Origin: Eggerthellaceae bacterium
Lineage (GTDB): Bacteria > Actinomycetota > Coriobacteriia > Coriobacteriales > Eggerthellaceae
NCBI GenBank assembly: GCA_017431165.1
Contig: JAFRLO010000040.1
Location: 1 to 64,000 of the forward strand
DNA: 64,000 nucleotides
Reading direction: 5' to 3'
How positions within the stretch are numbered: position 1 is the stretch's first letter; the number at the start of each line of letters is the position of its first letter. The notes beneath the pieces are model-generated. The model did no database searches. It was not told the DNA's origin and saw nothing but the letters and a program-made list of their open reading frames with translations. Positions 24,094 to 32,475 of this stretch are shown here, piece after piece. Made by a program: the position numbers and the translations under genes.

Positions 24094-25613
24094 CGTGAGC
24101 TCCTCGAACGGTGTCTGCGAGGATTGAGCGAAACGACGATTTCAACGACTAAGGCGAGTAAGGTCACGAATTCGAGACGTCCAGCCCACATCATAAAGAT
24201 ATAGATTATCTCGAGACCGCCAGGCATATTCGGGGAGACGATAGTCGCAAGACCACCATTGCTTGCCATGGCAACTGCATCGAAGATCGCTTGCGTAGCC
24301 TCGTAGCCATATGCGATACCAGCAAGAGAGCCGATTGCGTAAGTGACGACGAACAGCATGAAAACGGTCAGGGCCTCCTTGACGGTACTTTGCGTAAGCT
24401 GCTGTTGACCGATATGCGTATAGGTGACCGTCACGCGCGCTGAATCGGGAGCAAGTGTCTCCTTGATGGTTGCAACTATCGATTTCGCAATGATACCGAC
24501 ACGCTGAAGCTTGACGCCGCCAGCCGTCGAACCGCCGCCACCGCCAACTGCCATCAAGATTGCGAGCGACAAGAACGCACCGGACGAGAACACGGTCACC
24601 AATTCATTGGAAGTCACATTCATGAAGCCCGTCGTCGAGAATGCGCTGACGATCATGAACAAGCCGCGGCGAAGCATGCCTGGCAAATCGCTGAACGATG
24701 CAGATGCCGAAAGCGAAGCGGCGATCACGATGGCCATCGCGCACAGCCAAATGACCATCGTCTTGATTTCGAGATCGCGGAAGAAATCACGCAGATGCCC
24801 TTTCCAGATCTCAACATGGAGGGCAAAGTTCACGGCTCCGCATATCATGACGACCATCAAGACGAATTCGACAGGGAACGAATGGTAATACATGATGCTT
24901 TGGCTCGTTGGCGTGAATCCGCCTGTCATGAAGCCCGAAATCGCTATCCAGAAAGCGTGCAAAAGCGCGTGCGTCGCTTTCATGCCCATGATCATGCACA
25001 TGAAGGTGAGAATCAGGGTGATGATGAGGATGAAAATGAGTGAAATGCGCGAAATGAGACGGGTGGTCTGCATAACGTTGGGCACTACGTGTTCGCTACG
25101 TGCTTCGGATGTATAGAGGCTGTTGCCGTTCTGCTTGCCAAGAAGGCCCAACGACAATGCGACGACGATGAGTCCCAAGCCTCCGAGCAGGTGCATCATG
25201 AAGCGGAACATGTTGTCGGCATACGATAAGTGCTCTAAGTCGGTGATGACTGTGGCACCTGTCGTCGTCAGACCTGAAACACCATCGAATAGCGCGTCAA
25301 GATAGGTCTGATAGTGACCTGACATGAACAGCGGAATGCTCGCGAAAAGAGCGAGAACGATCCACGCGAGGCCTGTTACTGCAAGTGCCTGCTGCCTATT
25401 GAGTCGCGCCGGTTGGATGCGCGCGAACCGAAGCGCCTGCCCAGCAAGCAAGCTGATACCTGCTGCTAGTAAATACCGCGCTGCAGGCTCCCATTCGCCG
25501 AACACGATGGCGGTAATGAGCGGAAGAACGTACATGAGCGCGGAGAACATGACCAGCACACCGAGATAGTGGCCGATTACGCGCACGTCTTTCAATGTGA
25601 AGTATTGCCACAC
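24090..25613 (-). CDS. trkH: TrkH-type potassium uptake channel subunit
   Basis: K+ translocating membrane protein (507 aa) with the four-fold membrane-pore-membrane plan of the Trk/Ktr family. Pore-type segments visible are DGVSGLTTTGATVI, WIAISGFMTGGFTP, FSTTGFMNVTSNE and AVAMASNGGLATI. The gating partner TrkA is encoded away at 56.5-57.2 kb. The start is a GTG at 25613, only four bases after the stop of a 47-codon frame, with an AGGA eight bases upstream, so translation is probably coupled to that small gene. An ATGA overlap links it to the following exported protein. Confidence 0.93.
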   Translation of the reverse strand: MWQYFTLKDVRVIGHYLGVLVMFSALMYVLPLITAIVFGEWEPAARYLLAAGISLLAGQALRFARIQPARLNRQQALAVTGLAWIVLALFASIPLFMSGHYQTYLDALFDGVSGLTTTGATVITDLEHLSYADNMFRFMMHLLGGLGLIVVALSLGLLGKQNGNSLYTSEARSEHVVPNVMQTTRLISRISLIFILIITLILTFMCMIMGMKATHALLHAFWIAISGFMTGGFTPTSQSIMYYHSFPVEFVLMVVMICGAVNFALHVEIWKGHLRDFFRDLEIKTMVIWLCAMAIVIAASLSASASFSDLPGMLRRGLFMIVSAFSTTGFMNVTSNELVTVFSSGAFLSLAILMAVGGGGGSTAGGVKLQRVGIIAKSIVATIKETLAPDSARVTVTYTHIGQQQLTQSTVKEALTVFMLFVVTYAIGSLAGIAYGYEATQAIFDAVAMASNGGLATIVSPNMPGGLEIIYIFMMWAGRLEFVTLLALVVEIVVSLNPRRHRSRSSR

Positions 25614-25617
25614 GGCG

Positions 25618-25761
25618 CTATCCTACCAACAACCTGGTAACGATGATCAATGCCCACATCACGATGAGTAGGCACACGATGGATAAGAGCACAATGCCGA
25701 TGCATAGCGCAGATACCGTGAAATCATGCTGCTTCGTTTTTTTCAGCTTCAAGGCACACAT
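25618..25761 (-). CDS. 47-residue single-helix membrane microprotein leading the trkH transcript
   Basis: Reading the minus strand from 25761 gives 47 residues: a basic N-terminus (MCALKLKKTKQHDF) and one long hydrophobic helix (about 16-43, TVSALCIGIVLLS onward), ending LLVG. The stop TAG at 25618-25620 is four bases before the GTG of trkH. A TTGACT/GATAAA promoter (17-bp spacer) ends about nine bases before the ATG, so the mRNA would be nearly leaderless, and no Shine-Dalgarno site is seen. Position and topology recall small accessory subunits of K+ transporters such as KdpF. This is analogy, not homology. Confidence 0.6.
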   Translation of the reverse strand: MCALKLKKTKQHDFTVSALCIGIVLLSIVCLLIVMWALIIVTRLLVG

Positions 25762-25769
25762 ACGCGCAT

Positions 25770-25798
25770 TTTATCACTCAAAAGATACGCATAGTCAA
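25770..25798 (-). promoter_or_regulatory. Predicted promoter of the trkH transcript
   Basis: On the minus strand TTGACT (25798-25793) and GATAAA (25775-25770) are separated by exactly 17 bp. The expected start of transcription falls at or within a few bases of the ATG at 25761, implying a leaderless message. Confidence 0.6.
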
Positions 25799-25983
25799 CA
25801 GACGCCCCCATCTGTGAATCTCTTGTGAACGACCGCTTTGACCTCGTATTCCCGCACATTCGTTTCTTGGAGATTCACAACGGTTTTCCCTGCGCAAGAA
25901 AAACCCTAAGCAAGACTGTCTATACTGTACGGCAGTTTGGCGCCGCAGGGCTTTAATGCGCACATGACAACGAAGGGATTCAC

Positions 25984-28278
25984 ATGGGTTTGCAATTCAC
26001 ATTGGCAAAGGGAATCGGCGCGATCTCAACATGGGGACTCAAGAATATTTTCAAACGTCCTGCAGGCAATTTCCCTGGCAAAATCGCTTTGTATGTGGAC
26101 CCCACTCTCCTTGCCGGACTGCGCCCGAAGATGCGCAAGGGCTCTGTGCTCGTCGTCGGAACGAACGGCAAGACCACCACTACCAACCTTATCGCCGATG
26201 CACTCGAAGCCGATGGGAAACAGGTCATCTGCAACCGCGGTGGCGCAAACCTGGATTCGGGTGTCGCAACTTCGCTATTGCAGGCAGACGAGGCGGACTG
26301 GGGCATCTTCGAAACCGACGAGCTCTGGCTTGCAAAGATCCTTCCGCATCTTAAATGCACGTACGTGGTGCTCCTCGACCTGTTCCACGATCAGATGGAT
26401 CGCATTGCGGAGATCGACACCATCCAAAACAGCATCATCGTTGCCTTGGCAACCTCGCCCGACACAGTACTTCTCTACAATGCTGACGACCCGAACTGCA
26501 CGTATATCGCCAAACGATCTGCCAATCGATCGATTGGCTTCGGCGTACGCGGAGCGCTCACACCGCATGATGGTGAGACGAAAAACGCTCCTATGCAACT
26601 CTGCCAAATATGCGGTAATCCGCTCGATTACGACATCCGCCAATACGACCAGCTCGGAGATTATCACTGCACCTCATGCGATTTCGAACGTCCCGCCAGA
26701 GAGTTCGAAGCTCACGACGCCTCTGTTGAAAGCGGGCATGTTTCCTTCAAACTGGACGGGCCAACAGGCACATGGCCCATTTCTACGAATGCCAGTGGCG
26801 CGTATATGGTGTACAACCTGACCGCAGTTACTGCATGCTCCTATCTTCTCGGATGTTCTCAAGAGGCAGTATCGCAAGCAATCGGCGCGTTCAACCCTAC
26901 TAATGGACGGCTGGAAACCATGCAGGTGCAAGGCTTGAGCGTGCTCACCAACCTTGCAAAGAATCCTGCAGGGTTCGCACAGAACATCGATATCGTCGTG
27001 CAAGGAAAAGGTCCCGCCAAGGTCGCGTTTTTCGTCAACGACAAGGAAGGCGACGGACGCGACACCTCTTGGCTGTGGGATATCGACTTCGAAGCTTTGG
27101 CGAAGCGCTCGGGATTGTCGGTCTTTGCGGGAGGCATACGAGCTCGAGATCTTCTTCTTCGCATGAAATACGCAGGTGTCGACGCACATATCGCCAACTC
27201 CGTCGCCGAGGTATTCAACGCACCTGACCCGCGATTGCAAGATCCAAAGGTTACGCTTCTCGATGCTGCGATCGCTCAAAACGATGAGCGCGCTATCGAT
27301 GTATACCTCATCGCCAACTACACGGCACTGCCCCCTGTCCTAGCCGAAGTTCGCGAATTGGCGAAACAAACTCCAACGAGCGCGCAACAGCCAACACCGC
27401 AAGCAAATTCGCAAAACGGCATGCTCGCCGAACGAGCTAGGAAAGCCGCTGCCGAACGCGAAACGCCAAGCACTCAGGCATCCGGAACTAACGATGTGCA
27501 GCCGATAGAGCCAGTACTTATCGTTGAGGTGCTCCCCGATGTGCTCAATCTGTTCGGCGATGCGAAAAATGCGCTCATACTCGCAAAGCGCCTTGAATGG
27601 CGCGATATCCCAGTCGATGTCGCACAAATCACCCATAGCTGTGCCGTTGATGAAGCAGTGGCGCTCATCGAAGCCGCAGATATCCTCTGCATCGGCACCG
27701 GCGGCGTCCGCGAAACCCGCTTAGCGCTTGCCGACCTGCGTCCGCTTGCCCCTGCGTTGCAGGCTTTCCTCGCAAAGCGTGGAGTTCTTTTAGCCGTGGA
27801 CTCAGGTTTCCAACTATTGGGTAAAACGTGCGCTATCGGCAGCGAAACCATCGAGGGACTCGGATTTATCGACATGACCTCGACTGGAAGCGATGCTTCA
27901 AACCGCATGGTTGGCGACATCGCGGGTAGCTCGAAGCTTGCCCAACTTCCTGTCATCGGTTACGAAAACCATGCCACGCGTACGCACCTGGCGCAGACGC
28001 TTTCACCATTCATCACGCTTTCCACGCGCGGCAAACATGGTAACAACGACTCCGATACCGATGATCGCGATGGCGTGCTTTTGGGCACCTTGGTAGGAAC
28101 ATACCTGCACGGACCCGTGCTTGCAAAGAACCCCGAGATTGCCGACGCCCTGCTTTCGAGCGCACTCGATCACTTCCATACACGCACCGGTTACCCCGAG
28201 CCCGCACTCAACCCGCTTAACGACGAAATCGAGCGCGACGCGAACTCCTTCATGGCGCAACGCCTGAACGCGAAATAG
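25984..28278 (+). CDS. MurT-GatD fusion, lipid II isoglutaminyl synthase-like, with the glutaminase cysteine replaced
   Basis: Single 764-aa chain combining two proteins that are normally separate. Residues about 1-470 are MurT: ATP loop GTNGKTT (59-65), the ETDELW segment, LLDLFHDQMDR, a CxxC/CxxC zinc ribbon (LCQICG, HCTSC) and a C-terminal ligase domain. A Gln/Ala-rich linker (about 465-500) leads to GatD (about 505-755) with TGGVRE, EGLGFID, NRMVGD, YENHATRTH and GTYLHGP (His709). Staphylococcal GatD has its nucleophile in ICGGYQFLG; here this reads VDSGFQLLG, so Asp606 replaces Cys. The ligase half should amidate D-Glu of lipid II, perhaps with free ammonia. It stands alone with its own upstream region. 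Confidence 0.92.
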   Translation: MGLQFTLAKGIGAISTWGLKNIFKRPAGNFPGKIALYVDPTLLAGLRPKMRKGSVLVVGTNGKTTTTNLIADALEADGKQVICNRGGANLDSGVATSLLQADEADWGIFETDELWLAKILPHLKCTYVVLLDLFHDQMDRIAEIDTIQNSIIVALATSPDTVLLYNADDPNCTYIAKRSANRSIGFGVRGALTPHDGETKNAPMQLCQICGNPLDYDIRQYDQLGDYHCTSCDFERPAREFEAHDASVESGHVSFKLDGPTGTWPISTNASGAYMVYNLTAVTACSYLLGCSQEAVSQAIGAFNPTNGRLETMQVQGLSVLTNLAKNPAGFAQNIDIVVQGKGPAKVAFFVNDKEGDGRDTSWLWDIDFEALAKRSGLSVFAGGIRARDLLLRMKYAGVDAHIANSVAEVFNAPDPRLQDPKVTLLDAAIAQNDERAIDVYLIANYTALPPVLAEVRELAKQTPTSAQQPTPQANSQNGMLAERARKAAAERETPSTQASGTNDVQPIEPVLIVEVLPDVLNLFGDAKNALILAKRLEWRDIPVDVAQITHSCAVDEAVALIEAADILCIGTGGVRETRLALADLRPLAPALQAFLAKRGVLLAVDSGFQLLGKTCAIGSETIEGLGFIDMTSTGSDASNRMVGDIAGSSKLAQLPVIGYENHATRTHLAQTLSPFITLSTRGKHGNNDSDTDDRDGVLLGTLVGTYLHGPVLAKNPEIADALLSSALDHFHTRTGYPEPALNPLNDEIERDANSFMAQRLNAK

Positions 28279-28340
28279 CGGGGCAGGGCACCCCCGCGGG
28301 TGCTACGGCGCTCCTGCGAATCGTTCCTTTGAAAAACTTC

Positions 28341-28369
28341 TTGCGTGACGCCTTGCGAGAAGGTATCAT
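28341..28369 (+). promoter_or_regulatory. Promoter of the tRNA-Leu gene
   Basis: TTGCGT (28341-28346) and TATCAT (28364-28369) are separated by 17 bp, about 35 bp before the tRNA. Confidence 0.6.
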
Positions 28370-28403
28370 GTACTTCGCTTTTCGCGTTGCGCGAAGCGCA
28401 CAT

Positions 28404-28490
28404 GCGGGTGTGGCGGAATTGGCAGACGCGTACGGTTCAGGTCCGTATGGGGGCGACCCCGTGAAGGTTCAAGTCCTTTCACCCGCACCA
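28404..28490 (+). tRNA. tRNA-Leu (CAG)
   Basis: An 87-base class II tRNA including an encoded CCA. The acceptor GCGGGTG pairs with CACCCGC, the anticodon loop TTCAGGT carries CAG, there is a long variable arm, and the T-loop reads GGTTCAAGTCC. It has its own promoter and a downstream terminator. Confidence 0.95.
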
Positions 28491-28502
28491 CTTATCATCG
28501 AG

Positions 28503-28530
28503 CAGGCCGCATCGGCCTGTTTCTTTTTTT
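28503..28530 (+). terminator. Terminator of tRNA-Leu
   Basis: CAGGCCG (28503-28509) and CGGCCTG (28513-28519) form a 7-bp stem with a 3-base loop, followed by a T-rich run. Confidence 0.85.
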
Positions 28531-28584
28531 GCGATAACATACGCATGATGCGAAACCGTCTCGAACAATGAAGGAAACATTGCC

Positions 28585-29181
28585 ATGAAAAGAAGAATCA
28601 TCTTAACAATCGCATTAGCGGCATTCGTGGCATTCGGCCTATGCGCATGCAAGCAGCAAAGCTCACCCACACAATCGCATGGCACGTTCAAGACGATGGC
28701 AGACGTCTTCTCGGCAAACAGCAGCGATGTCAGATGGGTATATGACGAATCGCATTTCTTCTACGCCCTCAAAAACGATGGCAAGTATATGCGCATCATC
28801 GTCGATCTCCCAGAAGGCATGAAAGACAAGCTGGATGCAACGAATTACGATGAGGCGAAAATCAAGGAACTGCTCGGCTCTCTTCCGATTGCTAAGAACG
28901 AAGTCTTAGCAGATGAAGCCACCGCCAAGAAGGAACTCGACGCCCTCAAAGGAAAGACAGGAGCAGAAGTAACCGCTGCAGGTTATACGATTATCAACCG
29001 TTCAGTAAACGGAAGCACAACCGATTGCATTGCAGAGAAAGAACCCCTTGCCTATCTAATCACGTTCGAGGGCACCGCTGACAGGAATGCAACCAATCCC
29101 GAAGAATCCGTAAAAGACCTGAAAGTGAAATCAGCTGTCATCCAAGGCATATCCGCTAAAGCATTTGGACTCGGTGAATAA
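28585..29181 (+). CDS. Lipoprotein of unknown function
   Basis: A 198-aa protein with a lipoprotein signal (MKRRIILTIALAAFVAFGLC, lipid-bearing Cys22). The mature part has no family I recognise. It contains DVRWVYDESHFFYALKNDG, a mixed alpha/beta pattern with many Lys and Glu, and a second half with TGAEVTAAGYTIINRSVNG. It follows tRNA-Leu and its terminator by 54 bp and ends 228 bp before sstT, so it is probably monocistronic. Likely anchored on the outer face of the membrane. Confidence 0.8.
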   Translation: MKRRIILTIALAAFVAFGLCACKQQSSPTQSHGTFKTMADVFSANSSDVRWVYDESHFFYALKNDGKYMRIIVDLPEGMKDKLDATNYDEAKIKELLGSLPIAKNEVLADEATAKKELDALKGKTGAEVTAAGYTIINRSVNGSTTDCIAEKEPLAYLITFEGTADRNATNPEESVKDLKVKSAVIQGISAKAFGLGE

Positions 29182-29230
29182 TAGCTGTCGTTTAGCCCTT
29201 TCGATTTGCTTTTAGACAGACGAGGAAATG

Positions 29231-29259
29231 TTGCATTAGCTGGTTTATTGCGGTATGCT
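29231..29259 (+). promoter_or_regulatory. Predicted promoter of the sstT leader
   Basis: TTGCAT (29231-29236) and TATGCT (29254-29259) are spaced by 17 bp. Transcription from here would pass through the terminator-like hairpin at 29348-29386 before reaching sstT. Confidence 0.5.
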
Positions 29260-29347
29260 ACCTAGCCGTTACGCGAGCGTTAAAGACAAGCTTTGAACAC
29301 TCGAGAATCCATAAATGAAAGAGCGCCATGCTATAACGTCACGCAAT

Positions 29348-29386
29348 CAAGACAGGCCAAAAGTCACTTTGGCCTGTCTTGTTTTT
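29348..29386 (+). terminator. Strong intrinsic terminator 24 bp before the sstT start (possible attenuator)
   Basis: CAAGACAGGCC (29348-29358) pairs perfectly with GGCCTGTCTTG (29371-29381) over 11 bp and is followed by five T. It may simply end the lipoprotein transcript. However, the only clear promoter seen for sstT lies upstream of it, so it may work as a conditional terminator. A 31-codon frame beginning at 29315 crosses it and ends in TAATG at the sstT start. Confidence 0.75.
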
Positions 29387-29409
29387 GACGAAGGCATAAA
29401 GGGGAGATA

Positions 29410-30711
29410 ATGAAAGACATCATCAACAAGTATACCGAGATGAACCTTGTCATCCGCATCGTTATCGGCTTGATAGTCGGCATCGCAGTAGCGCTCGCCC
29501 TGCGACCGTTCATCATCACTGCGGACGGCTCTGAGCCAGCGGTTATCGCAGGCTTTATGGGAGGCATCGTCAATGCGTTCGGCACGCTATTCGTCGGCGC
29601 GCTTAAGGGCATCGCCCCTATCCTGGTTTTCTTCCTCGTCGCAACCTCACTCGCCAAGACGAAGGTCGGTCAGGGTGCCACGCTTAAGCGCGTGCTCGTG
29701 CTCTATATCATCGGAACGGTTCTCGCAGCGCTGCTCGCCGTTGGCATGAGCAACCTGATCGTTGTCGACATGGTATTCCCGAAAGATACTGACCTTTCTT
29801 CCTTTGCTCCGCCTTCGGGTCTTGGTCAGGTCATCACGAACCTGTTGGCCAACGTCGTCACCAACCCGCTCGCTTCCATGGCGAACGCGAATTATCTGGG
29901 AGTTTTGTTCTGGGCGGTATTGACCGGCATCGCTTTGCGTGCATGGGCAACTGAAGGCCTCCAGAAGGCACTTGTCTCGATCTCCAATGCCCTGACCTGC
30001 ATGGTCCGCTGGATCATCCAATTCGCACCCTTCGGCATCATGGGTTTGATCTATGCGGCAGTCATCGAGAACGGTCTCAACATCTTCATCGATTACGGTA
30101 TGTTGCTCATCGTTCTCGTCGGCAGCATGCTCGCGATGTTCTTCATCGTCAATCCGCTCATCGTGTTCCTCAACACGCGCCAGAATCCTTATCCGCTCGT
30201 TTGGAAGTGCATTTCCCGTTCTGCCATCACGGCGTTCTTCACGCGTAGCTCTGCCGCAAACATCCCCGTCAACATGGAGCTTTGCGAAGAGCTCGGATTG
30301 GAAGAGGATAACTACTCGATCTCTATTCCGCTCGGCGCGACCATCAACATGGAAGGTGCCGCGATTACCATCACGGTTATGACCTTGGCGGCATGCCACA
30401 CGCTCGGCATCGAAGTCGATTTCGCCTCCTCGATTCTTCTGTCCATCCTCGCCGCAGTCGGTGCGTGCGGTTCTTCGGGCGTTGCAGGCGGTTCGCTTCT
30501 GCTTATCCCGATGGCCTGCTCGCTGTTCGGTATCCCGGCAGACATCTCGGCTGGCGTCATCGGCGTCGGTTTCATCGTAGGCGTCATCCAAGACTCCATG
30601 GAGACCGCACTCAATTCCTCCACGGATGCATTGTTCACGACAACTGCTGAGATCGCCCACAACAAGAAGGTCGGCAAACCGATTCCGAAGGGCGTTCCTG
30701 GAATGAAATAG
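29410..30711 (+). CDS. sstT: Serine/threonine:sodium symporter SstT
   Basis: Na+-coupled amino acid importer of the dicarboxylate/amino acid:cation symporter (DAACS) family, 433 aa. Features are multiple membrane segments, KGIAPILVFFLVATSL, the Ser-rich hairpin FTRSSAANIPVNMELCEELG, PLGATINMEGAAITI and a late GVAGGSLLLIPMACSLFG. These match SstT more closely than glutamate carriers. AGGGGAGAT lies just upstream of the ATG at 29410. The gene is separated from its likely promoter by a terminator-like hairpin. Downstream is a shared terminator with the convergent CDF transporter. Confidence 0.94.
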   Translation: MKDIINKYTEMNLVIRIVIGLIVGIAVALALRPFIITADGSEPAVIAGFMGGIVNAFGTLFVGALKGIAPILVFFLVATSLAKTKVGQGATLKRVLVLYIIGTVLAALLAVGMSNLIVVDMVFPKDTDLSSFAPPSGLGQVITNLLANVVTNPLASMANANYLGVLFWAVLTGIALRAWATEGLQKALVSISNALTCMVRWIIQFAPFGIMGLIYAAVIENGLNIFIDYGMLLIVLVGSMLAMFFIVNPLIVFLNTRQNPYPLVWKCISRSAITAFFTRSSAANIPVNMELCEELGLEEDNYSISIPLGATINMEGAAITITVMTLAACHTLGIEVDFASSILLSILAAVGACGSSGVAGGSLLLIPMACSLFGIPADISAGVIGVGFIVGVIQDSMETALNSSTDALFTTTAEIAHNKKVGKPIPKGVPGMK

Positions 30712-30740
30712 ACGCGCGTGCGCACGCTGTAAACGACCCG

Positions 30741-30772
30741 AAAGCCGCCTGCATCGTCGGGCGGCTTTTAGT
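30741..30772. terminator. Bidirectional terminator between sstT and the CDF transporter
   Basis: AAAGCCGCC (30741-30749) pairs with GGCGGCTTT (30760-30768), with T-rich sequence after it on the plus strand and A-rich before it. It ends sstT and overlaps the very end of the convergent gene. Confidence 0.75.
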
Positions 30773-31949
30773 TTTCGGGAAGAGCCGTGTACGCTGAATC
30801 GATTTTTACGATCGTGTTGTACGAGGGGTTATACTCACGCACAAGCATTTGAATGCGAGAAGTCAGCTCTTCTGATGTCATATCAAGCTCGAAGGGCTTC
30901 ACACAATCGAAAAGCACGTTGGTGTGGCCTTCCCCCGGAACCATGCGCACGTCATGGACGGTCAGGCGAGGATCGATGGTTTTGATGCTGTCAGCAATCC
31001 ATAAACGGAACGTTTGCGCGACGGGGTCAGATGTGACGATCGGGTCGAGATGGATTATCACTTCCATTCCGTCATCTCGCAAAAACTCTTCTTCGATATC
31101 ATCGATGATTTCGTGGCTTTGCAGCACCGGTACTTCGGCTGGGACTTCCGCATGCACGCTCGCGAACAGGCGGCCAGGACCATAGTCGTGCACCATCAAA
31201 TCGTGAATGCCCAACACGCCCTCGTGCTCCATGATCTTCTTTTCGATATGCGCGACCACCTCGGGATCCGCTGGACCACCAAGTAATGGATCGATGGTGT
31301 CGCGCACCAAGCCGATGCCGCTCCACAAGATGAAAAGCGCGACAGCAACACCCATCCATGCATCGAGCTCATAACCCATAAAATGCGAGATTAGCGCAGC
31401 GATGAGCACGGCGCTTGTAGAGATGGCGTCGTTACGTGAGTCAGCTGCCGTGGCGATAAGCGTTTGAGAATTGATGAGTTTGCCCAGCTTATTGTTGAAC
31501 GCCATCATCCACAGCTTCACGGCAATGGCAAGCAGAAGCACGATGACCAGCACCCAGCTGAACTCGACAGGTGCAGGCGTGATGATCTTCTCGATGCTGC
31601 TCTTCAAGAGCTCGACACCGATGACCAAGATGAGCACCGCAACAATCAGGCCTGAAAGATACTCGAAACGGCCATGCCCGTAGGGATGGTCTCTGTCTGC
31701 CGGCTTTCCTGCAAGCTTGAATCCGAACAGGCTGATGATATTGCTTGCCGCATCCGATAGGTTGTTCACGCCATCGGCGATGATGGAAACAGAACCCGCA
31801 ACCGCACCGATTAAAATCTTCGCAGCACACAGAATCACGTTGCAGACGATACCGACAGCGCCCGCGAATGCACCTATGCGAGTACGAACTTTGGGGTTCT
31901 TCGTGTCGGCATTATCCGGAACGAAACGATTCAGCATCCATTGAATCAT
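30768..31949 (-). CDS. Cation diffusion facilitator (CDF) metal transporter
   Basis: Metal/proton antiporter of 393 aa, longer than the typical 300 because of an extended cytoplasmic C-terminal part. Six membrane segments lie in about 27-235. Metal-site residues are visible as DGVNNLSDA in the second helix and ATAADSRNDAIST in the fifth. The cytoplasmic domain contains HDLMVHDYGPGRLFASVHAEV. Such proteins export Zn, Mn, Fe or Co; the ion is not clear here. Monocistronic and convergent with sstT. Confidence 0.92.
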   Translation of the reverse strand: MIQWMLNRFVPDNADTKNPKVRTRIGAFAGAVGIVCNVILCAAKILIGAVAGSVSIIADGVNNLSDAASNIISLFGFKLAGKPADRDHPYGHGRFEYLSGLIVAVLILVIGVELLKSSIEKIITPAPVEFSWVLVIVLLLAIAVKLWMMAFNNKLGKLINSQTLIATAADSRNDAISTSAVLIAALISHFMGYELDAWMGVAVALFILWSGIGLVRDTIDPLLGGPADPEVVAHIEKKIMEHEGVLGIHDLMVHDYGPGRLFASVHAEVPAEVPVLQSHEIIDDIEEEFLRDDGMEVIIHLDPIVTSDPVAQTFRLWIADSIKTIDPRLTVHDVRMVPGEGHTNVLFDCVKPFELDMTSEELTSRIQMLVREYNPSYNTIVKIDSAYTALPEN

Positions 31950-32070
31950 CGTACGGCCTTCCTCGGTTTTTTATCAGAATCCTTCGATAATGGGGTTACG
32001 TATAGGCGCTATTATAGGCAGCTTATTTGCCGTATGGCCAAATATTTTCCCTGCTGGAACTATTTTTCTC

Positions 32071-32099
32071 TTGACCAATGAAGCGCACAAGGGTACAGT
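32071..32099 (+). promoter_or_regulatory. Promoter of tRNA-Ile/tRNA-Ala
   Basis: TTGACC (32071-32076) and TACAGT (32094-32099) are 17 bp apart and lie just before the tRNA-Ile start. Confidence 0.55.
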
Positions 32100-32115
32100 A
32101 TTACAGCACTTTCAT

Positions 32116-32192
<77 letters not shown>

Positions 32193-32201
32193 TGGGTAGA
32201 T

Positions 32202-32241
32202 AAACGCTCCACCGTGAGCCGAGTTAGCCGGTGGAGCGTTT
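32202..32241 (+). terminator. Hairpin between tRNA-Ile and tRNA-Ala
   Basis: AAACGCTCCACCG (32202-32214) and CGGTGGAGCGTTT (32229-32241) form a perfect 13-bp stem. The following T tract is short (TTTATTAATT), so it could be a weak terminator or a processing signal between the two tRNAs. Confidence 0.6.
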
Positions 32242-32268
32242 ATTAATTGACTGACGAAGTGCGCATTT

Positions 32269-32344
32269 GGGGTATTAGCTCAGCTGGGAGAGCGCGGGCT
32301 TTGCAAGCCTGAGGTCAGGGGTTCGATCCCCCTATACTCCACCA
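32269..32344 (+). tRNA. tRNA-Ala (TGC)
   Basis: 76 bases with an encoded CCA. The acceptor GGGGTAT pairs with ATACTCC, the anticodon loop carries TGC, and the T-arm reads GGGTTCGATCC. Its 3' half and terminator are duplicated at 33580-33656. Confidence 0.96.
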
Positions 32345-32380
32345 ACTACTTCAGCCGTCCATCGTTGGACGGCTTTTTGT
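32305..32380 (+). repeat. Direct repeat copy 1 (att-like): tRNA-Ala 3' half plus terminator
   Basis: From the anticodon-stem AAGCCTGAGG through the CCA and terminator, about 75 bp recur at 33580-33656 with two substitutions and one extra T. Sequence similarity stops near the anticodon loop, a usual crossover zone for tRNA-targeting integrases. Confidence 0.8.
32354..32380 (+). terminator. Terminator of tRNA-Ala
   Basis: GCCGTCCA (32354-32361) pairs with TGGACGGC (32366-32373), followed by TTTTTGTTTT. Confidence 0.85.
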
Positions 32381-32475
32381 TTTCGTCGAAATTTCAGGGG
32401 AAATATTGGGAGATATTCTCCAGCTGGCCCACTACAGATCTTGCTGGTTTTCATGCTGTCGGGGAAAACAGGATA

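Noticed and set aside
28280-28310. GCACCC/GGGTGC hairpin after the MurT-GatD fusion as a terminator
   Set aside because: The stem is short and no T-run follows, so it was not listed as a feature.
29647-30660. A 337-codon open frame on the minus strand
   Set aside because: It is fully antisense to sstT, whose protein is clearly recognisable. The translation is Asp/Glu/Arg-rich without structure signals.
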